Positions 34,459-42,750 of a DNA stretch of 64,000 bases are shown here, piece by piece; within the stretch, counting starts at the first letter, position 1, and every line of letters begins with the position of its first letter. The translations under genes were made by a program, and so were the position numbers. The DNA is from Novipirellula caenicola (lineage in GTDB: Bacteria > Planctomycetota > Planctomycetia > Pirellulales > Pirellulaceae), in the NCBI RefSeq assembly GCF_039545035.1, contig NZ_BAABRO010000014.1:1-64000 (forward strand), in the 5' to 3' direction. The notes beneath the pieces are model-generated. The model was not told the origin of the DNA, ran no database searches, and saw nothing but the letters and a program-made list of their open reading frames with translations.

Positions 34459-35343
34459 TTAGCGAAAGTCACGGTCCAGCTGGTTTCGAAATCCGGTTAA
34501 CCGGATGGTTCCATCGGTCGCCAAGCGGAGTAGCGAGTATCCGTTGTTCTCGGCGCCGGATCCTTCGACCATCGCCACCAACGTGCAGTAGTGGATTCCG
34601 TTGATCTCGTTCAGGTCATTTTGGTGGCTATGGCCTTGGAATACTGCTTTGACATTCCCGCTCGTCTCGAGCACCTTACGAACCTGGGCGTTATTTCGCA
34701 CGCCATGATGATTGTTGACGTCGAGTCGCTGGTGTGCGAACACGACGACATGTTTCTTGGTTGCCGCCAGATCGGCTGCGAGCCACTCTAATTCGGCCGC
34801 CGGAATATTGGCGTCGGTCCACTTAAAATTCTTGCGTTCATACGCGACGCCATCGCTGCGAAAACAGGAATCAAGGATGACAAAATGGTAGTCACCATGA
34901 TCAAACGAATAGTATGATTTTTCTTGGCCGACGCCCTCCAAGAACTCTTCTTTTTTCAGCGTGTCGACACAGTGATTTCCCAACACGTAGTGACGCGAAT
35001 CACAGATTGCTGAGAATGGTTGGTTGATCGCACGTAGATACTTCTTTTCGGTGTCGACGGAATCTGCGGCATCGATCAGATCGCCTAGCTCGACTACGAA
35101 CGCAGGTTGCTGACGTTCGAATTGCAATGCCGCTTCTTCGAGTTTCCTCAACGTTTCGCGGTAGTGACGACTGCCGCCCGCAGGTTTATCCGCGTAGTGA
35201 AGGTCGGTGACCAAGCCGACATACAAATCATCCTCCGCGCTGGCCGCATACAGCGGCAATGACGCTGCGGACGTGGCGGCCAAGACCAACGTTCCATTGA
35301 GGACAAAAGCACGACGCGTCGAAGGGGCGTTTACTAGATTCAT
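34459..35343 (-). CDS. Exported calcineurin-like metallophosphoesterase
   Basis: A 294-residue protein with an N-terminal export signal (STRRAFVLNGTLVLAAT, twin-arginine like). Metallophosphoesterase motifs are in order: GLVTDLHYAD (DxH), VVELGDLIDA (GDxxD), VLGNHCVD (GNH, with Cys in place of the usual Asp/Glu), VVVFAHQR and FQGHSHQND (GHxH). The metal-ligand set is therefore essentially complete. It resembles planctomycete homologues of purple acid phosphatase / 3',5'-cyclic phosphodiesterase types; substrate unknown. ATG 35343. Confidence 0.88.
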   Translation of the reverse strand: MNLVNAPSTRRAFVLNGTLVLAATSAASLPLYAASAEDDLYVGLVTDLHYADKPAGGSRHYRETLRKLEEAALQFERQQPAFVVELGDLIDAADSVDTEKKYLRAINQPFSAICDSRHYVLGNHCVDTLKKEEFLEGVGQEKSYYSFDHGDYHFVILDSCFRSDGVAYERKNFKWTDANIPAAELEWLAADLAATKKHVVVFAHQRLDVNNHHGVRNNAQVRKVLETSGNVKAVFQGHSHQNDLNEINGIHYCTLVAMVEGSGAENNGYSLLRLATDGTIRLTGFRNQLDRDFR

Positions 35344-35472
35344 TGGGCTAATGTTGCGAGCGAGCGTGTCATGGTAACAGCACGGTGTCTTGTCCGCATG
35401 GATTCAATCCGGCACACGTGCTCTAGCTCGCATAGGATACCCAGAATTCGCCCCGAAATGGGTTGGGGAAGC

Positions 35473-36186
35473 CTATAGGCTTTCCACCGCGGCGATCACA
35501 TCAGCCGGTTCGGGCCGTTTTGTGTAGTCTGCGTTAAGGTAGGCGTAAGTAATTTTGCCATTGGCGTCGATCACATACGTAGCGGACAAAGGAAGCTCGG
35601 CGGCGTTGTTGCCATTGAAATCTGCCAATTTGTCCTTGAACATCGGCGCGATCGTTTGCGGAAGCGAAAATACAATTCCATATTGCCGGGCGAGCTGATT
35701 GTCTTTGTCGTGTAGCGCTACCATGTTCAAGTTGTTTGCCGCCGCCGTCTGCTTTGCTTTCTCGGGCAGTTCAGGGGTCAAAATGACCAGACGCGCCCCG
35801 GCACCCTCGAGCGTGGAGAGTTGTTTCTGCATGGCCCGCAACTGCGCGTTGCAGTAGGGGCACCATCCGCCGCGGTACCACATCAATACCACGGGGCCTT
35901 CGCTCCACAGTTCGCTCAATTGGACCGATTTCCCGTCCCATCCGGTCAACTTGCCATCGACCGCGGCATCGCCGACCTGTTTGGCTGATTTTTCAATTCC
36001 GCTCGCCTTAACCTCAGCAACGCCGCCGCGAAATTTTGCTGCCAACTCGGGGCTGAACCGTGTTGCCGTGGTCGATGCGATGTCGCTTAATTCTTGTTGC
36101 AGCGTTTTGGGCTGTGGATCGTCTGCGAAACACGGCGTGAATGTCAAAGCGAGAGTGAGCAGAGAAAAGGTCGGCATTTTGAGCAT
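35473..36186 (-). CDS. Secreted peroxiredoxin-like (AhpC/TSA family) protein
   Basis: A 237-residue protein with a signal peptide (PTFSLLTLALTFTPCFA). The thioredoxin fold contains VVLMWYRGGWCPYCNAQLRAMQ, with the CxxC (CPYC) at the active site and Trp/Tyr before it as in the peroxiredoxin-like family, and later YVIDANGKITYAYLNADY with the cis-Pro region before it. It probably reduces peroxides or disulfides outside the cytoplasm. ATG 36186. It is divergent from the DinB-fusion gene across 288 bp. Confidence 0.87.
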   Translation of the reverse strand: MLKMPTFSLLTLALTFTPCFADDPQPKTLQQELSDIASTTATRFSPELAAKFRGGVAEVKASGIEKSAKQVGDAAVDGKLTGWDGKSVQLSELWSEGPVVLMWYRGGWCPYCNAQLRAMQKQLSTLEGAGARLVILTPELPEKAKQTAAANNLNMVALHDKDNQLARQYGIVFSLPQTIAPMFKDKLADFNGNNAAELPLSATYVIDANGKITYAYLNADYTKRPEPADVIAAVESL

Positions 36187-36474
36187 GGTTCGATTCCGGG
36201 TTTTTAATCGGTTTGAAAGAATTTTCAGAGTCAGAAGAAGTGGTCATCGTTGGCGTCCCCCCCAACGTTCAGACACTCCAATTTGAGTTTCTGAGTCACC
36301 CAACATAAAAGTTCGATGAAATCCAATTGGCTCGCAGGTCGTGACGAGACGGGGGCCCCAACTTACATTGGATGTTCATCTCGCCGAATGGTCCGCCCCG
36401 TTGAGCTGCGAGTTTCCGAGGCGGACGGCCAGCGGAACTCACCATCCCCTAAAAAACCCGTAAGAGAAATCGTG

Positions 36475-37623
36475 ATGCCGCGTTATTTAATTTGTGCCCT
36501 CCTGATTCTGATGTGTTGCCGATCCGGCGAAGCAGCCCAGGGCGATCCGGTCGCGGTTCGCAAATGGTCCGGCGACATGGTTTCGCTGGAAACTCACTGG
36601 GGATTGCAGTTGGCAATCAAGACGCCGGACGCGGCGGTGGGGGAGTTGCCGGGGGGCGTGGATCAAACGATCTCGACGTCCGACCGCGTGGATCATGTAT
36701 TGTTTCGCGAGCCTAACGCCTCGGATTCTTCTTGGTTGCCAATTGCCGATGCCACAACCAAGGATGCGAACCAAGTTCGCGTTCGGTCGGTGGGCAACGG
36801 CGTGGTCACCATCACCGTGGACGGCATTGTAGTCGTGGTGGTCCATCCCAGCACGACTGACCGCGACATCGACGTGCCTGATGGGGTGGATGTCCTTGTG
36901 GTGGCGAGCGGCGACGGATCAACGCCGACCGATAAGTCGATCGCAAAATGGGCGGCTCAATGGCGGCCGCGTTTTGTGATTCCGCTGGGAATCGATTCGG
37001 CGAACGAAACCGTGAGAACACTGGTTGAATCGGAGCAATTCAAAGCGAAGGTCATTCGCCAAACGCACAACACGTTTGCCGTATCGCACTCGGGCAACAA
37101 AGCCACGCAGTCGCAGATCGTGCTGCTACGTGATACTGCTTGGACCATGCCGCAACCGTTGGCCGAAGAGTTTGCGAAGATGGAGCAAGCTTGTCGCGAA
37201 TCGCAAAAGGTCTTTGCCAAGCTGTCCGTTGAACAAACGAACTTTCGCCCCGAAAATGGAACTCATACGCCACGTTGGAATGCAGAGCACATGATGGGAC
37301 GTCAATTGTTGTTCTTTTCCCAGATCTACCATGCAATCGATCCAGCGATTCCGACGCTCGACTTGAATCCCAAACAAATGCCACCGGATTATGAGTTCGC
37401 ACATCCGGATTGGGATGGGGCCGAAGAGGCTCGGCAAATGCAACGAGTCAGCGACTTCACTCGCCGCTTCGCCTACCTGCTTGACGGAGTGGAACTTGAT
37501 ACGAAGGCGCCTGGAAGCCGTTGGCCGACGCTGCGTGCATTGCTGAAACAAATGCAGCGTCATTACGGCGAACACACCGCCAACACCGAAAAGAAGTTTG
37601 AATTGCCGGGTTTCCCCAAGTGA
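36475..37623 (+). CDS. Exported two-part protein: degenerate metallo-beta-lactamase-like domain + DinB-like domain
   Basis: A 382-residue protein starting at ATG 36475 with a signal peptide (RYLICALLILMCCRSGEA). Residues about 25-215 resemble a UlaG-like metallo-beta-lactamase fold (VVTITVDGIVVVVVHPSTTD, DVLVVASGDGS, WRPRFVIPLGID) but lack the HxHxDH metal motif. Residues about 225-380 have the DinB plan: FRPENGTHTPRWNAEHMMGRQLLF with its helix-1 His, and a C-terminal MQRHYGEHT. An in-frame ATG at 36316 is rejected because it would bury the signal. Combination of these parts is unusual. No function can be given. Confidence 0.65.
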   Translation: MPRYLICALLILMCCRSGEAAQGDPVAVRKWSGDMVSLETHWGLQLAIKTPDAAVGELPGGVDQTISTSDRVDHVLFREPNASDSSWLPIADATTKDANQVRVRSVGNGVVTITVDGIVVVVVHPSTTDRDIDVPDGVDVLVVASGDGSTPTDKSIAKWAAQWRPRFVIPLGIDSANETVRTLVESEQFKAKVIRQTHNTFAVSHSGNKATQSQIVLLRDTAWTMPQPLAEEFAKMEQACRESQKVFAKLSVEQTNFRPENGTHTPRWNAEHMMGRQLLFFSQIYHAIDPAIPTLDLNPKQMPPDYEFAHPDWDGAEEARQMQRVSDFTRRFAYLLDGVELDTKAPGSRWPTLRALLKQMQRHYGEHTANTEKKFELPGFPK

Positions 37624-37644
37624 TATTGAACGATCGTGGATCGA

Positions 37645-38853
37645 TCATTCGGTGCCTCGACGGATCACACGGCCTCGCCACACGACCCCGTCGCTAACGA
37701 CATGGTGATAGATCGCGCGCGCGAAACAGCAGCCGATCGGGATCGCAGACAACGGAAAGGCGAGTGCTTTGATCGGATGCATCTGAGCAAGTCGACTTGC
37801 CAACACCAGGATCGCAGCTTGCGCGACGTATGCACTAAGCCCCGATGCGATCCAGATCGGGTTGTGCCGATAGAGACCGATCAATAACACAGTGATTGGG
37901 ATCCAGTAGACGACAATCGGCACCAACATCGCTGGGAATGCGAACGCGATATGCGAAACCGCGCCCAGGATGTTTTTGCTGAATCCCCAAAATGCGTCTC
38001 GGTTGTTTTTAAAGAGCCGGACGCTCAGCAATTGTGGCGCCAACGCGATGCACGTCTTGAATCCTTGGGCTTTGACATTTCGAGCCAACATCACGTCATC
38101 GAGAGCTTCGTTTCGAACACTCGACAATCCGCCGATGGTGTCCAATACGTCGCGGTGGGTCAGCATAAATGCGCCCGCGGCTACCGCATGAGGCGAATCG
38201 GGATCGTCAAGTTTCGAATTCAAAAAGGTGACAAGACCGAACACCATCAGGTGCGGCACGATGGCATTTTCCCAGAATGAAACCAGTTGCACGTTGGGGA
38301 ACAAGCTGAGAAAGTCGCAAGGTTTTGCCTGCATGTGCTGCAGTGCGGTGATGAAACAGCGAGGTGAATGGATCACATCCGCATCTGCGAAAACAACGTA
38401 GTGCCGATTTGTCGATCGATACGCGTGTTGCATCGCGTTGGCTTTGCCAAACCAACCGTCTGCTAGCGGAGGATCGTGAAGCACACGGACTCGCGGATCG
38501 TTTTCAGCAATCGAATCCGCGATCGCGCCGGTTTGGTCCGTCGAATGATCATTGATCACGGTGATTTGAGCATCGACGTCCTGTTGCGCCAGGATGCTGC
38601 GAATCGCGTCACCGATATCATCTTGTTCATTACGCGCCGGAACAATCACATCGATGCGAGGTCGATTGGAGGCCGCGTGCTCGGTCGGCGAGAGCCACTG
38701 AACGACGTAGAACGTGCGGATGAAACCGAGACCAATCAGTATGCACAGTGCGGTGATCGCCAGCGTAAGGATGGGCCAGATCGTCAAGGCTACGTCTCGG
38801 TTTTCGGTTGCGAAACGGGGGCCGATCATCGCGAAACTCTCCGAGAGTTTCAC
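37645..38853 (-). CDS. Family 2 glycosyltransferase (membrane-anchored, HpnB-like)
   Basis: A 402-residue glycosyltransferase. An N-terminal membrane segment (LTIWPILTLAITALCILIGL) precedes the GT-A domain: VIVPARNEQDDIGDA, VFADADVIHS with the DxD metal site, and EALDDVMLA with the acceptor-base Asp; three to four C-terminal hydrophobic helices follow (LVPIVVYWIPITVLLIGL and on). The layout resembles HpnB hopanoid-locus glycosyltransferases, but no hopanoid gene is adjacent. The GTG start at 38853 has gaggtgagg just upstream. The first codons overlap a 7-bp hairpin of the 111-bp-repeat type. Confidence 0.87.
   Translation of the reverse strand: MKLSESFAMIGPRFATENRDVALTIWPILTLAITALCILIGLGFIRTFYVVQWLSPTEHAASNRPRIDVIVPARNEQDDIGDAIRSILAQQDVDAQITVINDHSTDQTGAIADSIAENDPRVRVLHDPPLADGWFGKANAMQHAYRSTNRHYVVFADADVIHSPRCFITALQHMQAKPCDFLSLFPNVQLVSFWENAIVPHLMVFGLVTFLNSKLDDPDSPHAVAAGAFMLTHRDVLDTIGGLSSVRNEALDDVMLARNVKAQGFKTCIALAPQLLSVRLFKNNRDAFWGFSKNILGAVSHIAFAFPAMLVPIVVYWIPITVLLIGLYRHNPIWIASGLSAYVAQAAILVLASRLAQMHPIKALAFPLSAIPIGCCFARAIYHHVVSDGVVWRGRVIRRGTE
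38833..38851. repeat. Solo half-unit hairpin of the 111-bp repeat family
   Basis: gaaactc (38833-38839) and gagtttc (38845-38851) pair perfectly around tccga. The arms are identical to the small hairpin inside arm 1 of each array unit (loop gtcaa there). It spans the first codons of the glycosyltransferase gene, so it may be part of coding sequence rather than a mobile copy. Confidence 0.5.
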
Positions 38854-39224
38854 CGGTCCTCACCTCAATCTCTTCCCATCGTAGCGAAAAGTGCCCACCG
38901 TTTCGTTACATGTCGGTGATGTTCTGCGGGCGGCATCGATCGGACTTGTCATCTGCCTGGTGAGATCGCGATCGCCGTGTTCGCGTGATCGTTAGGATCG
39001 GCATTTTCGGTTGCGGCCCCCCTAAACGTCGCGACACGATCGGGCCGGTCGCATGAAGGGGATTCCCAGCAAGAAATACCGGGTTTTAGGGCAACCGAGA
39101 AACTTTTTGAGTACAATTGCACACGGTTTCCGCACCCGATTAGCGGTCCGGATTTTTGCCGCCCTCCCTGATTGTTCGCCTGCATCCCACCCGCTTGCCA
39201 CCACCGATAGACCTACGCTTCATC
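38854..39224. other. Intergenic region between divergent genes, nothing firm
   Basis: About 370 bp between the glycosyltransferase and the SMP-30 gene. It begins with catcgtagcgaaaag (38877-38891), again the cgtagcga core, and no terminator, RNA or gene is recognised. Confidence 0.4.
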
Positions 39225-40229
39225 ATGCGAAATTTCTCTTTCGTTGCTCTGTCCACCCTGCTCGCTCCGCTGATGCTATGTGCGGCGACCGCGTGCGCTC
39301 AAACGCCAACCACATTGGGGCGAATCGAGCGACTCGATCCCGCTCTTGATGCTCGGATTTCCGAGGATACGAAGATCGAGGTATTGGCCAGCGGATTCAC
39401 TTGGTGCGAGGGCCCGGTTTGGGTCAGCGATGCGGCCGAAGGGTATTTGTTGTTCTCGGATATCCCACGCAACTCGATCTTCCGCTGGACAGCGTCGCGA
39501 GGTATCGAATTGTACATGCAGCCAAGCGGCTATACCGGGATTAGCTACTACGGGCTTGAACCCGGCAGCAATGGATTGGCATTGGATTCCGAGGGTCGTC
39601 TGGTCGCTTGCGAGCACGGGGATCGCCGGGTGTCTTTGCTGACGCGAGGTGGTGGCAAGATCACGCTAGCCGATCGTTTTGAAGGTCGACGTTTGAACAG
39701 CCCGAATGATTTGGTGTTCGGTGACGGCGGCGTGCTGTACTTTACCGACCCACCGTATGGACTTCCCGAACGAGCATCGGATCCCCGTCGCGAGCTCGAT
39801 TTTTGTGGGATCTATCGGCTGGATCCCGATGGCAAGTTGAATCTGCTAACCAAGCAGCTGGCTCGTCCCAATGGGATCGGACTCTCACCGGATCAAAAAA
39901 CGCTTTACGTCGCTCAGAGTGATCCTGCGGCTCCGGTATGGATGGCGTTTCCGATTAACGACGACAAGAGCCTTGGCGAAGGCAAAGTCTTGTTGGATGC
40001 AAAACGGTTTATGGCTGAGTACCCGGGGCTTCCCGATGGATTGGACGTTGCCAAAGACGGAACAATTTACGGCAGCGGTCCAGGGGCGATCTACGTGATT
40101 CAGCCGGACGGCAAATTGATCGGTCGAATCATCACCGAAGGCCGCGTTAGCAATTGCACGCTCAGCGACGACGAAAAGACGCTGTACATCACCGCCGACG
40201 ACAAAGTGTGTCGCGTACGATTGAAGTAA
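39225..40229 (+). CDS. Exported SMP-30/gluconolactonase-family protein
   Basis: A 334-residue six-bladed beta-propeller lactonase. The N-terminus is a signal peptide (RNFSFVALSTLLAPLMLCAATACA), which might also be a lipobox (ATAC). Blade motifs include FTWCEGPVWV (metal-binding Glu), LFSDIPRNSIFRW, GLEPGSNGLALDSEGRLVACEHGDRR, LNSPNDLVFGDGGVLYFTDPPYG and NGIGLSPDQKTLYVAQSDP. The Asn/Asp metal ligands of the family appear kept. It would hydrolyse sugar lactones made by periplasmic dehydrogenases. ATG 39225; an in-frame ATG at 39156 is rejected since it precedes the signal. The tandem array starts right after its stop. Confidence 0.9.
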   Translation: MRNFSFVALSTLLAPLMLCAATACAQTPTTLGRIERLDPALDARISEDTKIEVLASGFTWCEGPVWVSDAAEGYLLFSDIPRNSIFRWTASRGIELYMQPSGYTGISYYGLEPGSNGLALDSEGRLVACEHGDRRVSLLTRGGGKITLADRFEGRRLNSPNDLVFGDGGVLYFTDPPYGLPERASDPRRELDFCGIYRLDPDGKLNLLTKQLARPNGIGLSPDQKTLYVAQSDPAAPVWMAFPINDDKSLGEGKVLLDAKRFMAEYPGLPDGLDVAKDGTIYGSGPGAIYVIQPDGKLIGRIITEGRVSNCTLSDDEKTLYITADDKVCRVRLK

Positions 40230-40230
40230 G

Positions 40231-41611
40231 CCGTTCAGGCCGGCGCTGCGAACGATCTCGTAGCGAAACTCGTCAAGAGTTTCGAAGCAGCGATAGGTGG
40301 CGGAACGAAAGTCTTGACGACTTCCGCTACGCTTGATTTGCCGTTCAGGCCAGCGCTGCGAACGATCTCGTAGCGAAACTCGCCAAGAGTTTCGGAGCAG
40401 CGCTGCGAACGATCTCGTAGCGAAACTCGCCAAGAGTTTCGGAGCAGCGATAGGTGTGGCGGAACGAAAGTCTTGACGACTTCCGCTACGCTCGATTTAC
40501 CGTTCAGGCGGTCGCTGCGAAAGGATCTCGTAGCGAAACTCGCCAAGAGTTTCGGAGCAGCGATAGATGGTGGAACGAAAGTCTTGACGACTTCCGCTAC
40601 GCTTGATTTGCCGTTCAGGCTGGGTTTGCGAAAGGATCTCGTAGCGAAACTCGTCAAGAGTTTCGGAGCAGCGATAGGTGGCAGAACGAAAGTCTTGACG
40701 ACTTCCGCTACGCTTGAATTGCCGTTCAGGCTGACGCTGCGAAAGGATCTCGTAGCGAAAGTCGCCAAGAGTTTCGAAGCAGCGATAGATGGTGGAACGA
40801 AAGTCTTGACGACTTCCGCTACGTTTGATTTGCCGTTCAGGCTGGCGTTGCGAAAGGATCTCGTAGCGAAACTCGTCAAGAGTTTCGAAGCAGCGATAGG
40901 TGGCAGAACGAAATTCTTGACGACTTCCGCTACGTTTGATTTGCCGTTCAGGCTGGCGCTGCGAAAGGATCTCGTAGCGAAACTCGTCAAGAGTTTCGAA
41001 GCAGCGATAGGTGGCGGAACGAAAGTCTTGACGACTTCCGCTACGTTTGATTTGCCGTTCAGGCGGGCGCTGCGAAAGGATCTCGTAGCGAAACTCGTCA
41101 AGAGTTTCGAAGCAGCGATAGGTGGCGGAACGAAAGTCTTGACGACTTCCGCTACGTTTGATTTACCGTTCAGGCCAGCGCTGCGAAAGGATCTCGTAGC
41201 GAAACTCGTCAAGAGTTTCGAAGCAGCGATAGGTGGTGGAACGAAAGTCTTGACGACTTCCGCTACGTTTGATTTGCCGTTCAGGCGGGCGCTGCGAAAG
41301 GATCTCGTAGCGAAACTCGTCAAGAGTTTCGAAGCAGCGATAGGTGGCAGAACGAAAGTCTTGACGACTTCCGCTACGTTTGATTTTCCGTTCAGGCTGG
41401 CGTTGCGAAAGGATCTCGTAGCGAAACTCGTCAAGAGTTTCGAAGCAGCGACAGGTGGTGGAACGAAAGTCTTGACGACTTCCGCTACGTTTGATTTACT
41501 GTTCAGGCCAGCGCTGCGAAAGGATCTCGTAGCGAAACTCGTCAAGAGTTTCGGAGCAGCGATAGGTGGTGGAACGAAAGTCTTGACGACTTCCGCTACG
41601 CTTAAATTGCC
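40231..41611. repeat. 111-bp tandem repeat array (about 12 units plus a partial)
   Basis: Units begin (at gatctcgtagcga) at 40254 and 40364, then a 47-bp partial duplication puts an extra start at 40411, then 40524, 40635, 40746, 40857, 40968, 41079, 41190, 41301, 41412 and 41523: the last ten are in exact 111-bp register. Each unit holds a 26-bp inverted repeat: arm 1 cgtagcgaaactcgtcaaga..., arm 2 the near reverse complement after a 21-base spacer, then a 38-base linker. In the unit at 40968 the arms (40973-40998 and 41020-41045) match at 23 of 26 positions. It fills the spacer between two convergent genes. Confidence 0.95.
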
Positions 41612-41674
41612 AAACTCGTTTAGTTAAGATGCTTTGCAGGCACCAATTGGGCAGCGGTGCACATAGCCGAGTAA

Positions 41675-42589
41675 TTACGGCTTTTTCGCGGTTCGCTCGA
41701 CGCCGTCGACCAGTTTTTCGGTCATTCGCGAGCGGTATTCCATCAAGCTGTTGGCGCCCTGAAAACCGACTACGGTTTCGTCCCAATCCAGCTGTTTGCT
41801 GAGCATGCGGCCGTTATCAATGTCAAAGCGGATCGTGCCGTTGCTAAGCTGCTGAACGACTTGGGCCCGCACCGATTCTTCGGTGATCGGTGTCAACGGT
41901 TCGCTGCGTAACGAAAGTGTGGCGACGCCGGTTTGGACTTTATCCAGGGTGTATCGCTCTCGAATCTTGATGACTTTGACTTCGCCGTTGTCCAGTCGTG
42001 CTTTGACCTCGTGTGGCACCGACCATGAGTCGCCGATCGCAAGCGGTTCCTCGGGCAATTGAAGCGTCAAGGTGCCCATTCCCAACGATGCTTTGGTGCC
42101 ACCGTGGTTTTCGCGTTTGACTTCGATGCCTCGCGGGTCGAACGTCAACGTCGTCAATTTTTTGCCAATCTGTTCGGACACTCGGCCAAAGATCGCCGGT
42201 GGCTCTTCCTTGGACATGCTGTCCCAGCGGACTTCTTCTTGTTCGCCTTGTTGCTGAGTCATTTCCACCGAATCGACGACGTGATCAATGGTGACTTCGC
42301 CATTGGGATCGACGGCTAGAACGTCCCAGTGACGTTGGCTGATGGTGTGAACCGTTGAAATTTCTTCGGCACCACGAATCCGTGTTTTGGTTTTTGCCGC
42401 ATGAGTCACTTCGTAGTGCAGCTTCTCGCCGGCTTCTAGCGAATAACGCAGCGTGTATCGCTCGAGCACACTTTTTCCGTCCGTGGTGGGATCGCCGGCG
42501 TGCACCGCATCGACGTTGACACCAGAAGCAACGGCCAAAAATGTCGCGGCAGCCAAGAAAATGTTTCGATACACAGTCAGAGTCTCCAT
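41675..42589 (-). CDS. Exported DUF6263-like protein, last gene of the Bat/DUF4175 operon
   Basis: A 304-residue protein with a signal peptide (NIFLAAATFLAVASGVNVDAV, cleaved near VHAG). The mature part is rich in beta pattern: LRYSLEAGEKLHYEVTHAAKT, DVLAVDPNGEVTIDHVVDSVEM, MSKEEPPAIFGRVSEQIGK, ending EYRSRMTEKLVDGVERTAKK. That wording resembles the DUF6263 family found in planctomycetes. It follows the toroid-fold gene by 161 bp on the same strand, so may be cotranscribed with it, though the gap leaves room for a promoter. Role unknown. ATG 42589; the AGAGG abuts the start codon. Confidence 0.55.
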   Translation of the reverse strand: METLTVYRNIFLAAATFLAVASGVNVDAVHAGDPTTDGKSVLERYTLRYSLEAGEKLHYEVTHAAKTKTRIRGAEEISTVHTISQRHWDVLAVDPNGEVTIDHVVDSVEMTQQQGEQEEVRWDSMSKEEPPAIFGRVSEQIGKKLTTLTFDPRGIEVKRENHGGTKASLGMGTLTLQLPEEPLAIGDSWSVPHEVKARLDNGEVKVIKIRERYTLDKVQTGVATLSLRSEPLTPITEESVRAQVVQQLSNGTIRFDIDNGRMLSKQLDWDETVVGFQGANSLMEYRSRMTEKLVDGVERTAKKP

Positions 42590-42750
42590 CCTCTAGAAAG
42601 ATCGGGCTAGTCGGACGCTGCGTTGCACGCCCCAAGCACAGGTTCTCAGAACCCGCTTTTGAATGCAATACAGATTTCTTGCCGCATCCGGCGGCAATCC
42701 AGTGGTGTTTCGTGCTTGCTCATTCAAAACAATCCCGTGCCGCGATCACG

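Noticed and set aside
40235-41545. 436-codon protein on the minus strand of the array
   Set aside because: It is a 37-residue repeat read from a non-coding array; no ribosome site, signal or domain is visible, and the other strand is equally open.
40231-41611. CRISPR array
   Set aside because: Units are repeated over their full 111-bp length with no unique spacers, no leader and no cas genes nearby.
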